Source of the DNA: Amedibacterium intestinale
Lineage (GTDB): Bacteria; Bacillota_I; Bacilli_A; Erysipelotrichales; Erysipelotrichaceae
Assembly: GCF_010537335.1 (NCBI RefSeq)
Contig: NZ_AP019711.1
Location: 2,170,001 to 2,234,000, forward strand
Reading direction: 5' to 3'
DNA: 64,000 nucleotides
Position 1 is the first letter of the stretch. Every line of letters begins with the position of its first letter. Shown here piece after piece: positions 1 to 8,946 of this stretch. The notes beneath the pieces are model-generated. The model ran no database searches. It saw only the letters and a list, made by a program, of their open reading frames with translations, and had not been told where the DNA came from. Made by a program: the position numbers and the translations under genes.

Positions 1-216
1 GAATTTCAAATACTAGAGTTATTGATGAGCAATCCAAATCAACTTATTTCATCCGAAAGATTTCTAGAAAAGATATGGGGATATGATAGTGAAGCAGAAA
101 TCAATGTAGTTTGGGTATATATTTCATATTTAAGAAAAAAATTAACCGCACTTCATGCAAATATACAAATTAAAGCTGTAAGAAATGCGGGATATGTATT
201 GGAGCAAAAAAAATGA
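1..216 (+). CDS. OmpR/PhoB-type response regulator, C-terminal part (5' truncated by window edge)
   Basis: Reading frame is open from base 1, so the gene starts outside the window. The visible 71 residues form a winged-helix DNA-binding domain of the OmpR/PhoB class: a recognition-helix region containing INVVWVYISYLRKKL and the terminal wing ending RNAGYVLEQKK. The receiver domain is missing only because of the window edge. The stop codon overlaps the start of the histidine kinase gene (ATGA), the usual layout of a co-translated two-component pair. Its likely targets include the operon starting at 1571, whose promoter has a TTTAAG direct repeat upstream. Confidence 0.88.
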   Translation, partial: EFQILELLMSNPNQLISSERFLEKIWGYDSEAEINVVWVYISYLRKKLTALHANIQIKAVRNAGYVLEQKK

Positions 217-1436
217 TAAAAAAACTGCGAATTAAGTTGATCGTTTCTTCTATGGTTTCTTTGTTGCTTGTATTATGTGTAATAGAAGGAATCGTAGGGG
301 TATTGAATTATAAGAAAATTGTTCGTGATGCAGATCGAGTTCTTGAAGTTTTAGAAGAAAATTCTGGTACGTTTCCTAAAAAGATACCATTTGATCAAAA
401 TAAAAACCGCCCTTTCATGTCTCCTGAAGTACCCTATGAATCAAGATATTTTTCTGTATTATTTAATGATGAAGGAGAAGTTGTTTTTATAAATACAGAA
501 AAAACAGTATCTATTGATACAATGGAAGCCATTGAATATGCTGAGAATGTTTGGGAAAAACAGAGAAATCGAGGATTTTATAAAAATTATAGGTATTTGA
601 GATATCCTTATAAAGGTGGAGAACAAATTATATTTCTAAATTGCGATCGCCAACTGGATACTTTTAAAAGTTTTCTGCTCACAGCTTTTGGAGTTTCTGT
701 GCTAGGACTTTTATCTGTTCTTATATTAATGATTTATTTCTCTTCAAAAATTGTAAAGCCGTTTTCAGATAACTATGAAAAACAAAAACGATTTATTACA
801 GATGCAGGTCATGAATTAAAAACACCATTAACAATTATAAATGCAGATACAGAGATCTTAGAAATGGACTATGGAGAAAATGAATGGTTAAAAGATATTC
901 AAAGTCAAACGAAAAGACTAGCTGATTTAACCAATGCTTTGATACTGCTTTCTAAAATGGAGGAAAGACAGGAAAAGGAAATGAAAATAGAGTTTCCATT
1001 ATCTGATATAGTTGAGGAAGAATGCCATGTTTTCCAAGCCTTAGCAAAAGTGTGTGGAAAAACTCTAAGCAGCAGTATTGCGGCAAAGATTTCTATGAAA
1101 GGAGATGAAAAGGCAATAAGAAGTTTGGTAACCATTCTTTTAGATAATGCAGTAAAGTATGCCAATGAAAAAGGTAGAATTACAGTAACATTAGAAAAAC
1201 AGAAAAATCGTATATATTTATCTGTATTTAATACGACAGAATACATTTCTAAAGAACAGATTTCCCATTTGTTTGAGCGTTTTTATCGAACAGATAGTTC
1301 TAGAAATTCTCAAACAGGAGGATATGGTTTAGGACTTTCTATTGCGGCCGCAACAGTATCTGCACATAAAGGAAAGATAACAGCAGATACAAAGGACGAA
1401 CACTCTTTACAAATTACAGTTATGTTTCCTTTATAA
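213..1436 (+). CDS. Sensor histidine kinase
   Basis: 407-residue membrane sensor kinase. A transmembrane segment near residues 8-30 and a second near 150-178 enclose an extracellular sensor region of about 120 residues. The cytoplasmic part has the H-box (DAGHELKTPLT, phospho-accepting His near residue 200), an N-box (LLDNAVKYANEKG) and a G-box (GYGLGLSIA). No clear HAMP domain separates TM2 from the dimerisation domain. It overlaps the regulator gene by 4 nt and presumably phosphorylates it. The signal sensed cannot be read from sequence. Confidence 0.93.
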   Translation: MIKKLRIKLIVSSMVSLLLVLCVIEGIVGVLNYKKIVRDADRVLEVLEENSGTFPKKIPFDQNKNRPFMSPEVPYESRYFSVLFNDEGEVVFINTEKTVSIDTMEAIEYAENVWEKQRNRGFYKNYRYLRYPYKGGEQIIFLNCDRQLDTFKSFLLTAFGVSVLGLLSVLILMIYFSSKIVKPFSDNYEKQKRFITDAGHELKTPLTIINADTEILEMDYGENEWLKDIQSQTKRLADLTNALILLSKMEERQEKEMKIEFPLSDIVEEECHVFQALAKVCGKTLSSSIAAKISMKGDEKAIRSLVTILLDNAVKYANEKGRITVTLEKQKNRIYLSVFNTTEYISKEQISHLFERFYRTDSSRNSQTGGYGLGLSIAAATVSAHKGKITADTKDEHSLQITVMFPL

Positions 1437-1450
1437 AATAGTACATATGA

Positions 1451-1500
1451 AAACATCCTATCAAAACAAAGATGTATATCGTTTATTAGGATGTTTTTTT
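1451..1500 (+). terminator. Rho-independent terminator after the kinase gene
   Basis: Inverted repeat ACATCCTA / TAGGATGT with a long loop, followed by eight T. It separates the two-component genes from the protease operon, which has its own promoter. Confidence 0.75.
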
Positions 1501-1507
1501 TGTGTAT

Positions 1508-1552
1508 TTTAAGTTGGTTTAAGGTTGTGCCAGTATAGTATACCTGTATAAA
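1508..1552 (+). promoter_or_regulatory. Promoter of the htrA-assT-ABC operon with candidate response-regulator site
   Basis: A -35-like TTGTGC (1525-1530) and a -10 TATAAA (1547-1552) are 16 nt apart. Directly upstream of the -35 are two TTTAAG hexamers (1508-1513 and 1518-1523) repeated with a 10-bp period, the tandem arrangement used by OmpR/PhoB-type regulators. Control by the adjacent regulator is inferred. Confidence 0.5.
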
Positions 1553-1570
1553 AGTTAGGAGGTATTGCAT

Positions 1571-2557
1571 ATGTGTAAAGAGACGAAAAATATTTTGATT
1601 CAAAAATCACATGAAGATGTACATCAAGATTTATCAAGTATACGAAAACGAAATAGAGGAAAAAGAATAAGTTTTCTGTTTTTAATGGCGATTCTTTTTG
1701 GAATAGTTTCTGCTGTAAGCAATTATGGAACAAGTATTTTAATGAAACAATCATTTGAAAATACAAATTCTTTGCATATGTTAAATGTATCTACAAATAA
1801 ATCTTCAAGTACAAATAGTTTAAATGTTACGGATATTGCATCTTCCAGTTTATCTAGTGTTGTATCTGTTACAAATGTTTCCGTTCAGGAAGTAAAAAAT
1901 TATTTTGGAAATTGGATGGGTAGATCTCAGGGATTTCCAAATTCTCAAATACAACAATCCGTAAGCTGTGGATCAGGAATTATTCTTTATGAAGATGATT
2001 CTCAAATTTATATGGTAACGAATTATCATGTGGTAGAGGGTGCAACGAATCTTTCTGTCACTTTTATTGATGATGAAACATACGAAGCATTTTTATGCGG
2101 ATATGATGAGAATATTGATTTGGCAGTTATAAAGGTTGATAGTTCTACGTTATCAGATTCTACAAAATCACAGTTAAATGTCATGGAAATAGGTGATTCT
2201 AATGCTTTACAGGTAGGGGAACAGGTTGTGGCAATTGGTAATGCATTAGGATATGGACAATCGGTTACTACAGGTATTGTAAGTGCCGTTAATCGAACAA
2301 TGCATAATGAAACTAAGGATAGTAGTGAAAGTCTTTTTAGAAACTCAGAATTAAATGATACTTCATCAACATCTATAGGATATATTCAAACAGATGCTGC
2401 CATCAATCCAGGGAATAGTGGAGGTGCATTAATTGATATGGATGGAAAATTGATTGGAATTAATACTGCAAAGATTTCTTCTACAGATGTAGAGGGAATC
2501 GGATATGCAATCCCTATTTCTCAAGTTTTAGATTTGATTAAATCATTGATGCAGTAA
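1571..2557 (+). CDS. HtrA/DegP-like membrane-anchored serine protease lacking a PDZ domain
   Basis: 328-residue trypsin-like protease. A cytoplasmic N-terminal tail is followed by one transmembrane segment near residues 33-53 and an extracellular protease domain. The catalytic triad is visible: His in TNYHVVEG (about 152), Asp in NIDLAVIKV (about 182) and Ser in NPGNSGGAL (about 283). The protein stops right after the protease domain (PISQVLDLIKSLMQ), so the PDZ domain normally found in HtrA/DegP is absent. The ATG at 1571 was chosen because GGAGG lies 8 nt upstream. It is first in a probable operon with the sulfotransferase and ABC exporter and probably acts in envelope quality control. Confidence 0.88.
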   Translation: MCKETKNILIQKSHEDVHQDLSSIRKRNRGKRISFLFLMAILFGIVSAVSNYGTSILMKQSFENTNSLHMLNVSTNKSSSTNSLNVTDIASSSLSSVVSVTNVSVQEVKNYFGNWMGRSQGFPNSQIQQSVSCGSGIILYEDDSQIYMVTNYHVVEGATNLSVTFIDDETYEAFLCGYDENIDLAVIKVDSSTLSDSTKSQLNVMEIGDSNALQVGEQVVAIGNALGYGQSVTTGIVSAVNRTMHNETKDSSESLFRNSELNDTSSTSIGYIQTDAAINPGNSGGALIDMDGKLIGINTAKISSTDVEGIGYAIPISQVLDLIKSLMQ

Positions 2558-2599
2558 ATGATGAAATAAAAAAATACGAAAAGATAAATGAGGTGTGAT

Positions 2600-4222
2600 A
2601 TGCAAAATACGAAAAGAGAAAAAATTAAGCTGCTAATTTTATTTTTGACAGGAGGATGCTGCGTGCTATTGTCTGGTCTGGTGCTTTTAAATAGTCATAT
2701 TTTAGAAGCATCTGAATCAAATATAACGAGTGCCAGTACGATTTATACATCCTCTTATCAAGACGAAGTGGAAGAGGAATTGGAAAACAAAAAAAATAAA
2801 GGAAACTATACAGAAGATAATATGCTTATTATAGAAAATCCTTATGGTACAAATACGTTATCACTATATGTATACTTTACAAGTAAAGAAGCTGTGTCTG
2901 TTTCTTATGAGATTTCTGTACAAGATACATCAATTCCTAATTTTGAAGGGAAACCAGCTAGTGAATCAGATTATAGTACAAAACATGAATTTCAGGTCAT
3001 AGGTTTGCTGCCAGAGCAGAAGAATACGATAACTTTTACATTAGAAAAAGAAAACGGAACAAAGAAAACATATTCCTATACTCATAAAATGGGAAGTCTT
3101 TTAGGAAAGGAAGAAGTCCAGTTAGAGAATACAAAAGCATCACAAACGAAGGATTATGTAACCGATGGGCTTTATGTCATTTTAGGAAATGATAGTGAAG
3201 AAAAAGATTTTATGTATTATTACGATAATGCTGGAGTCATAAGAGGTGAAGTTCCTTTAATTGGGTATCGAAGTCACAGGCTATTATTTCAAGATGGACT
3301 CATGTATTATAGTATCTCAACAAATAAGATGGCGGCAGTAAATACATTAGGGAAAGTAGAAAAAGTGTATGATACAGGACAATATAATCTGCATCATGAT
3401 TATGTATTTGATGATGATGGAAATCTTTTGGTTTTAGCAACAGATACAGAAAAAAACACAGTAGAGGATCAAATTATTAAAATTGACACAAAAACAGGTG
3501 AAGTTAGCCATGTGTTAGATTTAGAAGATTGTTTTAAAAGTTATAAGGAGCAATGTGTTAGTGAAGATGATGAGGAAATGGACTGGATGCATATCAACAC
3601 GATACAGTGGCTAGGAAATGGACAAGTATTATTAAGTTCAAGAGAGATATCTACGATTATCTTTATTGATGATCTTTATGAGAATCCTCAAGTGAAGTAT
3701 ATGATTGGTGAAGAAAGTTTCTGGGAAAATACAGAATACAAGGATTTATTATTAGAAAAGGATGAAAGCAGTCAATCATTTTCAAACACGGGAGGTCAGC
3801 ATTCTATAACCTATGTGAAAGATGATACGCTAGATGCAGGAGAATATTATTTGTATATGTTTAATAATAATTTTGGAAAGAGTTCTACAAACCCATCATA
3901 TGACTGGAATCATATTGATGGAATAGAAACATCAGCAACCGTAGATGATGATAGCAAAGCTTCTTATTTTTATAAATACAAGGTAGATGAAAATAATAAT
4001 ACGTACACCTTGGTACAATCATTTGAAGTTCCATTTTCTCCGTATGTAAGCAGTGTTCAAGAGTATGATGGCAATCTTATTATAGACTCTGGTATGAAGG
4101 GTGTTTTTGGAGAATATGATGCAGATGGGAATTTAATCCAGCAATTTAAAATGAAATTAAGCGATCAGTATATATATCGCGTATATAAGTATACTTTTAC
4201 AGATTTTTATTTTTCAGAGTAA
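2600..4222 (+). CDS. Aryl-sulfate sulfotransferase (AssT-like)
   Basis: 540-residue exported or anchored protein with a hydrophobic N-terminal segment near residues 10-33. The body resembles the bacterial arylsulfotransferase family, which moves sulfate between phenolic compounds without PAPS: an N-terminal beta-sandwich, then a beta-propeller with three spaced histidine motifs, LHHDYV (about 265), DWMHINTI (about 331) and GGQHSITYV (about 401). These match the order of the substrate and catalytic histidines of the family. ATG 2600 is preferred over the in-frame ATG at 2588 because a GAGGTG site fits it. The gene follows the protease by 42 nt and precedes an exporter by 33 nt. Confidence 0.82.
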   Translation: MQNTKREKIKLLILFLTGGCCVLLSGLVLLNSHILEASESNITSASTIYTSSYQDEVEEELENKKNKGNYTEDNMLIIENPYGTNTLSLYVYFTSKEAVSVSYEISVQDTSIPNFEGKPASESDYSTKHEFQVIGLLPEQKNTITFTLEKENGTKKTYSYTHKMGSLLGKEEVQLENTKASQTKDYVTDGLYVILGNDSEEKDFMYYYDNAGVIRGEVPLIGYRSHRLLFQDGLMYYSISTNKMAAVNTLGKVEKVYDTGQYNLHHDYVFDDDGNLLVLATDTEKNTVEDQIIKIDTKTGEVSHVLDLEDCFKSYKEQCVSEDDEEMDWMHINTIQWLGNGQVLLSSREISTIIFIDDLYENPQVKYMIGEESFWENTEYKDLLLEKDESSQSFSNTGGQHSITYVKDDTLDAGEYYLYMFNNNFGKSSTNPSYDWNHIDGIETSATVDDDSKASYFYKYKVDENNNTYTLVQSFEVPFSPYVSSVQEYDGNLIIDSGMKGVFGEYDADGNLIQQFKMKLSDQYIYRVYKYTFTDFYFSE

Positions 4223-4255
4223 AACAGTTTCATACTTATTTTTTAGGAGGGTTTT

Positions 4256-5815
4256 ATGTATATTATAAAAAACGCATGGAAAAGTATTACACGCTCAAAA
4301 GGAAGAAATATTTTAATTGGAAGTATTGTGTTTATTATTTCCTTTGCAGCATGTATTTCTTTATCTATTCAGTCTGCTTCTAAGAAAGCAGCGGATAGTG
4401 CAAAAGAAGGATTAAGTGTAACTGCACAGATTGGTGTTGACAGACAAGCAATGATGGAAGGAATGCAAAATAAAGAAGATCGCCAAAGTGCCCTGGAAGC
4501 AACAAAGGAGTTATCTTTGGAAGAATTAGAAGTTTATGCGAAAGCAAAAAGTGTATCTGATTTTTATTACTCTATGTCTGCATCATTAAATGGAGAATCT
4601 ATAGATGCCATAAATATGTCAGAAAATATGCAAGATGATAAGCAGAATGCAGGGTCCTCACAGCCTGGTTCTTTCAAAGGTGGAAATTTCGGAGTGCAGG
4701 GAGATTTTACAATTACAGGGTATAGTTCAGATTCTGCTATGACAGATTTTATTGATGGAACAAGTACAATAACAGAAGGAAAAATGTTTGCGTCAGCAAC
4801 AAATGATAGTACTTGTGTAATTAGTGCGGAATTAGCATCTTATAATGATCTTTCAGTAGGAGATAAGATAACATTATCTAATCCAAATAACGAAGATGAA
4901 ACCTATAAATTAACAATCAGTGGAATTTATGAAAAAGAAACATCAGAAGATTCTTCCATTGGAATCATGGGTGGGTTTATGCCTGGGGCAGATAGTTCCA
5001 ATCAAATTTATACAAGTTATGAAACATTAAAGGGAATTATTGAAAATTCAAAAGAGAATGCAGATACAGAAACGGATAGTAATGGACTAGTTACAACGAC
5101 GGAAATTCGTTCCATGTTAAATGGAACCTATGTATTTTCCACAGTAGATGCATATGAAAAATTTCAAGAAGAAGCAAAAAATATGGGACTGTCAGATGCG
5201 TATACGATTTCCTCAGCAGATGTATTATCTTATGAAGAAAGTCTTAAGCCATTACAAAGTTTAAGCCAATATGCAGGATATTTCTTATTGATAATTTTAG
5301 TCATTGGAGCTTCCATTCTTGTTGTGCTGCATATCTTTTCCATTCGAGAAAGAAAATATGAAATTGGTGTATTAACAGCTATAGGCATGAAAAAATGGAA
5401 AGTATCTATTCAGTTTTTAATAGAAGCATTGATAGTAACTTTTTTAGCTTTATTTATTGGAGCTTCAGGAGGTGCTGTTTCCTCTGTTTCAATTACCAAT
5501 GCGCTGCTGAAAAATCAGATAGAAGAAACATCGCAACAGCAAAGTGACCAGAGTTTTGGCAGAGAGATGGCTGGAGAGCAAGGAGATATGCAGCCAGGTT
5601 CAAAAGATATAGGGCAGATGGATAAACAAGAACATAAAAATCCATTTCTACAGGGAACATACGATTATATTGACAGTGTTTCCTCTGCGACGAATGTAAA
5701 AGTGATTCTTGAAATGATGGGTATAGGAATTCTTTTAACCATTATATCAGGGGGAACTGCTTTGATTTTTATTATGAGGTATGATCCATTGAAAATATTA
5801 AATAGCAGAGATTAG
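4256..5815 (+). CDS. ABC transporter permease, FtsX/MacB family
   Basis: 519 residues: one N-terminal transmembrane helix (about 20-40), a large extracellular MacB-like periplasmic core domain (about 45-335), then three helices (about 338-362, 384-408, 488-510). This is the standard FtsX-type exporter permease topology. A Gln/Met-rich hydrophilic insert (about 420-465) lies between the last two helices. GGAGG lies upstream of ATG 4256. It is paired with the ATPase gene 10 nt downstream. The exported substrate is unknown. Confidence 0.9.
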   Translation: MYIIKNAWKSITRSKGRNILIGSIVFIISFAACISLSIQSASKKAADSAKEGLSVTAQIGVDRQAMMEGMQNKEDRQSALEATKELSLEELEVYAKAKSVSDFYYSMSASLNGESIDAINMSENMQDDKQNAGSSQPGSFKGGNFGVQGDFTITGYSSDSAMTDFIDGTSTITEGKMFASATNDSTCVISAELASYNDLSVGDKITLSNPNNEDETYKLTISGIYEKETSEDSSIGIMGGFMPGADSSNQIYTSYETLKGIIENSKENADTETDSNGLVTTTEIRSMLNGTYVFSTVDAYEKFQEEAKNMGLSDAYTISSADVLSYEESLKPLQSLSQYAGYFLLIILVIGASILVVLHIFSIRERKYEIGVLTAIGMKKWKVSIQFLIEALIVTFLALFIGASGGAVSSVSITNALLKNQIEETSQQQSDQSFGREMAGEQGDMQPGSKDIGQMDKQEHKNPFLQGTYDYIDSVSSATNVKVILEMMGIGILLTIISGGTALIFIMRYDPLKILNSRD

Positions 5816-5825
5816 GAGGATCCAT

Positions 5826-6464
5826 ATGTGTGTATTGGAATTAAATAATGTTTCATATTCGTATGAGAAAAAGAGTAAAGAGGTTTTAAAAGATATTTCC
5901 TTTCAATTTGAAAAAGGAAAAGTATATGCGATTACAGGAAAATCAGGCAGAGGAAAAACAACGTTGTTATCATTGTTATCTGGACTAGCTAGCCCAACAA
6001 AAGGGAAGATTTTACTTGATGGTAAAGATATTTCTGGTCTTGATCACTATAGATATAGAAGTCATGATATTGGTGTTATTTTTCAAAGCTTTAATCTGCT
6101 GCCAAAATTAACTGCAATTGAAAATGTAATCCTTTCTATGGATATTTCGGGAAAAAAGTACAATAATAAAAAGAAAACAGCAATGGAACTACTTGAAAAA
6201 GTATCTATTGGAGAAGAAGAATCTAATCGTCGTATTTTAAAATTATCCGGTGGGCAACAGCAGCGTGTCGCTATTGCAAGAGCTCTTTCCTGTAATCCAG
6301 CTATTCTTTTGGCAGATGAACCAACAGGAAATTTAGACTCTGAAACACAAAAAGATATAATGCAAATATTTTTAGAATTGGCACATAAAGAAAACTGCTG
6401 TGTGATTATCGTAACACATTCCAATGAAGTTGCTGAAAGCGCAGATGTTGTTTATAAATTATAG
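5826..6464 (+). CDS. ABC transporter ATP-binding protein (LolD/MacB-type)
   Basis: 212-residue ATPase with Walker A GKSGRGKTT, Q-loop FQSFNLL, signature LSGGQQQR, Walker B ILLADEPTGNLD and switch His in IVTHS. The Walker A has Arg where Ser is usual in this subfamily. The combination is typical of the ATPase subunit of FtsX-type exporters of peptides, lipids or antibiotics. The start is the ATG at 5826, 10 nt after the permease stop and preceded by GGAGG. It is the last gene of the operon; the terminator at 6605-6642 is about 140 nt downstream. Confidence 0.93.
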   Translation: MCVLELNNVSYSYEKKSKEVLKDISFQFEKGKVYAITGKSGRGKTTLLSLLSGLASPTKGKILLDGKDISGLDHYRYRSHDIGVIFQSFNLLPKLTAIENVILSMDISGKKYNNKKKTAMELLEKVSIGEEESNRRILKLSGGQQQRVAIARALSCNPAILLADEPTGNLDSETQKDIMQIFLELAHKENCCVIIVTHSNEVAESADVVYKL

Positions 6465-6847
6465 TCTTGGTTATAAAATTTTATATCATATTTGCAATTG
6501 TCCGTATAAATAGTATGTTTTCAGGCGTGTTGAAATATAAAAAATTATTTTATCATGAACGTACCACAATTGAATGAGCTTTGATATGGCACTAAATGGA
6601 ATATGGGAGATAGCACAAAACATCTGTGCATCTCCCTTTTTTCATTCAAGGAATATGATTGTTTCACTCTGATTTTAGTAATGAGGAATCCTTTATCCTT
6701 TGCAGCCAGGGGATGAATTATGCAAGTTTACAACAGCATTGTTCATACCCTTCATGGTATTTTAATTTGCGTTTTAGAAAAAGGATTAGAAAAAAGCCCG
6801 TACAAATGATATATTTTGTACGAACTTTATTTTTATCTTTTATCATC
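6465..6847. other. Gene-poor spacer
   Basis: About 380 bp between the ABC operon and the convergent small-protein operon. Apart from the terminator at 6605-6642 no gene, repeat or RNA was recognised. Open frames on the + strand here have poor start contexts and no recognisable domain. Confidence 0.5.
6605..6642 (+). terminator. Rho-independent terminator
   Basis: Two-part hairpin: GGGAGAT pairs with ATCTCCC, and inside it GCACA pairs with TGTGC, followed by six T. It most likely ends the ABC transporter operon. Confidence 0.85.
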
Positions 6848-7069
6848 CTATCTTTTGTTGGACGCAGAGCCCTTTTTTTCTTCCTGTTCTTTGTGGATAC
6901 GTTTTTTTGCCTCCTCGACAGACTCGCCTTCTTTTGTTAAATACTGGTCTACAAACTTATCTTCTATTTTTAAATATCCGCTTACAACGGTGTCACTTAC
7001 TTTTTGAAATCCAGAAGTAACTTTTTCTGCGATTTTTTCATTTGCTTTTATAATTTTTGATTTTGCCAT
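6848..7069 (-). CDS. Small charged protein of unknown function
   Basis: 73 residues, highly charged, predicted mainly helical, with no transmembrane segment or signal peptide. The centre (YLKIEDKFVDQYL) and a Lys/Glu-rich tail resemble a family of short uncharacterised proteins seen in gut Firmicutes; this is recollection of the pattern, not a search. It is the last gene of a three-gene minus-strand operon, and its start lies inside the 3' end of the upstream membrane-protein gene, so translation is probably coupled. Confidence 0.65.
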   Translation of the reverse strand: MAKSKIIKANEKIAEKVTSGFQKVSDTVVSGYLKIEDKFVDQYLTKEGESVEEAKKRIHKEQEEKKGSASNKR

Positions 7070-7745
7070 ATTGATTTTCCTTTCTATACTTACATTTTTT
7101 TAACATTGAAACACCCAAAAACAAGACAAAGAAACAGACAAATGCACCTGTTAACCTATTTATAATATCTGCACTTGACATTTCTCCAAAAGTTGCAATC
7201 ATGGAACGCTGTAAATTCAAAACAGATACAGCAACTTCTGCATAACTGATATTAAGAATAACTGTTAAAAATGGCGAATGACTTTCTTTTTGCTTTACTG
7301 CTTTCACAATAGCTGTTGTGATTTTTGTAAAAGTATAGGTAGCTATTGTAATCATTGTAATCTCATTATATTTTGTTACTATATTCTGCGACATACTGAT
7401 ATAAATGATAGCAATTAAAATCAAGCTTAACATCATTAAAAGTATCCCCGATATTTTCATAACAAAATATTCTGTGTCTAGAAAATATACCGTCCTATTC
7501 TGATAACTGCATAATACCGCAGAAAATCTAGTAACTGCCAAAATTGTATAATAGACAAACATAACAAGAAACCACAGAGATAATGTACGAATGCCTAGTA
7601 TTCCATGATATAATGCATAGAAAAGATTTATAATCAAGGAAAACATAGCTGAAATAACAATTCTATGGCTAGATTTGTTAATGAAATAATGTCGGATTTT
7701 AGCTTTTTTACTTATATCAAAAAAAGACAGACTGATTATTTTCAT
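7038..7745 (-). CDS. Polytopic membrane protein of unknown function
   Basis: 235 residues with about six hydrophobic segments (about 28-48, 53-73, 98-120, 130-148, 160-176, 200-222). No catalytic or transporter motif was recognised. It sits between two other small genes with overlaps at both ends, in an operon divergent from a TetR-type regulator, which suggests regulator-controlled envelope or efflux genes. Function is not assigned. Confidence 0.7.
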   Translation of the reverse strand: MKIISLSFFDISKKAKIRHYFINKSSHRIVISAMFSLIINLFYALYHGILGIRTLSLWFLVMFVYYTILAVTRFSAVLCSYQNRTVYFLDTEYFVMKISGILLMMLSLILIAIIYISMSQNIVTKYNEITMITIATYTFTKITTAIVKAVKQKESHSPFLTVILNISYAEVAVSVLNLQRSMIATFGEMSSADIINRLTGAFVCFFVLFLGVSMLKKCKYRKENQYGKIKNYKSK

Positions 7746-8113
7746 TATTTAATTCCTTTCGTTACTGGAATGAGTAGTATTAAGATAATAATGCCTATAA
7801 AACCGATTATGATTCCTTGTACCATATTTCCCCAAACCATGCTGAAACACATTCCAACGCCTAGAGTCAATGTGCCGATTACGCCAATAATAACTGTAAC
7901 CACCAGTTTCATTGATATGTGGATAGGCTGTTTGTGTTCCATTCTTCTCCATATAATTAGTGTCATTAACAGAAGAACCAGTCCAAGACAACCAAAAACA
8001 ATTCCTGGCTTAAATGCATCCCATTCAGGAATAAGTGCCATACACATTCCTAATGCAAACAGCATTAAGCTTACAGTTCCTAGTACCATTGCTGCAAAAC
8101 TACTTTTTTTCAT
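7745..8113 (-). CDS. Four-helix membrane protein of unknown function
   Basis: 122 residues with four hydrophobic helices and short loops. The start is the ATG at 8113, because GGAGGT lies 7 nt upstream; a TTG further upstream overlaps that site. It is the first gene of the operon divergent from the TetR-type gene at 8240. The family was not recognised. Confidence 0.7.
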   Translation of the reverse strand: MKKSSFAAMVLGTVSLMLFALGMCMALIPEWDAFKPGIVFGCLGLVLLLMTLIIWRRMEHKQPIHISMKLVVTVIIGVIGTLTLGVGMCFSMVWGNMVQGIIIGFIGIIILILLIPVTKGIK

Positions 8114-8134
8114 TGAGATTACCTCCAATCTTAG

Positions 8135-8176
8135 ATTAAATCAACAGTTGTTGTCTTAATGCGCTTATATTATAAT
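8135..8176. promoter_or_regulatory. Divergent promoter region with candidate TetR operator
   Basis: A + strand promoter has -35 TTGTTG (8148-8153), a 17-nt spacer and -10 TATAAT (8171-8176). Its -35 lies in an imperfect 26-bp dyad (8135-8160) with arms ATTAAATCAACAG and TTGTTGTCTTAAT, matching at 10 of 13 positions. A dyad at this position is a natural operator for the TetR-type protein encoded just downstream, controlling both itself and the divergent membrane-protein operon. Confidence 0.55.
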
Positions 8177-8239
8177 GTACTTAGGAATGTGAGAACAATC
8201 ATCAATTCTTGTGGAAATGTTGAGATAAAGGAGTTATTT

Positions 8240-8761
8240 ATGAACACACCAAATAACAAACGAAGAAAAGAGTCTATCGAGAAAATTGAAAAAGTATTTC
8301 TTGACCTGCTTCAAATAAAAGAATTGGATAAAATCAGTGTATCAGATATTTGTAAAAAGGCAGGTCTGAATCGTACTACTTTTTACGCAAATTATATGGA
8401 TATATACGCACTGGCAGATTCTATACGAGATAAGTTAGAACAAAATATGATGGAACTGTATAAAGAAGAAAGAACGGTTGGTTTTAACAGTAATAATTAT
8501 TTAAAGCTATTTCAGCATATTAAAGAAAATCAAATTTTTTATCGAACTTATTTTAAACTAGGGTATGACAATCAATATAAAATAATCACATATGATAGAC
8601 AGCAGGCCGAAGAACATTTTCAAGGGAAATTCATTGAATATCATATGGAATTTTTTAAAAGTGGTATAAATCAGATTATTAAAATGTGGCTAAACAATGG
8701 TTGTCAAGAAAGCCCAGAAGATATGTTTGAAATCATTAAAAGTGAATACCGAGGAAGATAA
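8240..8761 (+). CDS. TetR/AcrR-family transcriptional regulator
   Basis: 173 residues. The N-terminal helix-turn-helix is typical of TetR proteins (ISVSDICKKAGLNRTTFYANY, about residues 31-51), followed by an all-helical ligand domain. ATG 8240 was chosen because AAGGAG lies upstream and the promoter (-10 at 8171-8176) rules out the earliest in-frame start at 8159. It is divergent from the three-gene membrane operon and presumably represses it. The ligand is unknown. Confidence 0.88.
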   Translation: MNTPNNKRRKESIEKIEKVFLDLLQIKELDKISVSDICKKAGLNRTTFYANYMDIYALADSIRDKLEQNMMELYKEERTVGFNSNNYLKLFQHIKENQIFYRTYFKLGYDNQYKIITYDRQQAEEHFQGKFIEYHMEFFKSGINQIIKMWLNNGCQESPEDMFEIIKSEYRGR

Positions 8762-8908
8762 TAGCTATATTAAGAAGATGCTATTCAATAACAAGGAATG
8801 CATATTAAATTGTTATTGTCACAGAGATTACTCTAGAAAATCAGATATAAAGATAGAATATTGTAATTCATTAGAAAAGCAGTATACTGTAATCGTTATT
8901 AAAATATA

Positions 8909-8942
8909 AAAAAAACCAGAAGCTTACTACCTCTGGTTTATG
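8909..8942 (-). terminator. Rho-independent terminator of hsp20
   Basis: Stem AAACCAGA / TCTGGTTT followed by a T run when read on the minus strand, a few bases after the hsp20 stop codon. Confidence 0.8.
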
Positions 8943-8946
8943 AATC

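Noticed and set aside
6659-6940. Open frame of 93 codons on the + strand
   Set aside because: Poor start, no SD and no recognisable domain; the 3' part is antisense to the small charged protein gene.
7665-8159. 164-codon + strand frame opposite the membrane operon
   Set aside because: It is the complement of two well-supported minus-strand genes with good ribosome sites and membrane-protein composition.
8779-8909. 43-codon frame after the TetR-type gene
   Set aside because: No SD at usable distance, no recognisable sequence features, and it overlaps no promoter; may be a remnant.
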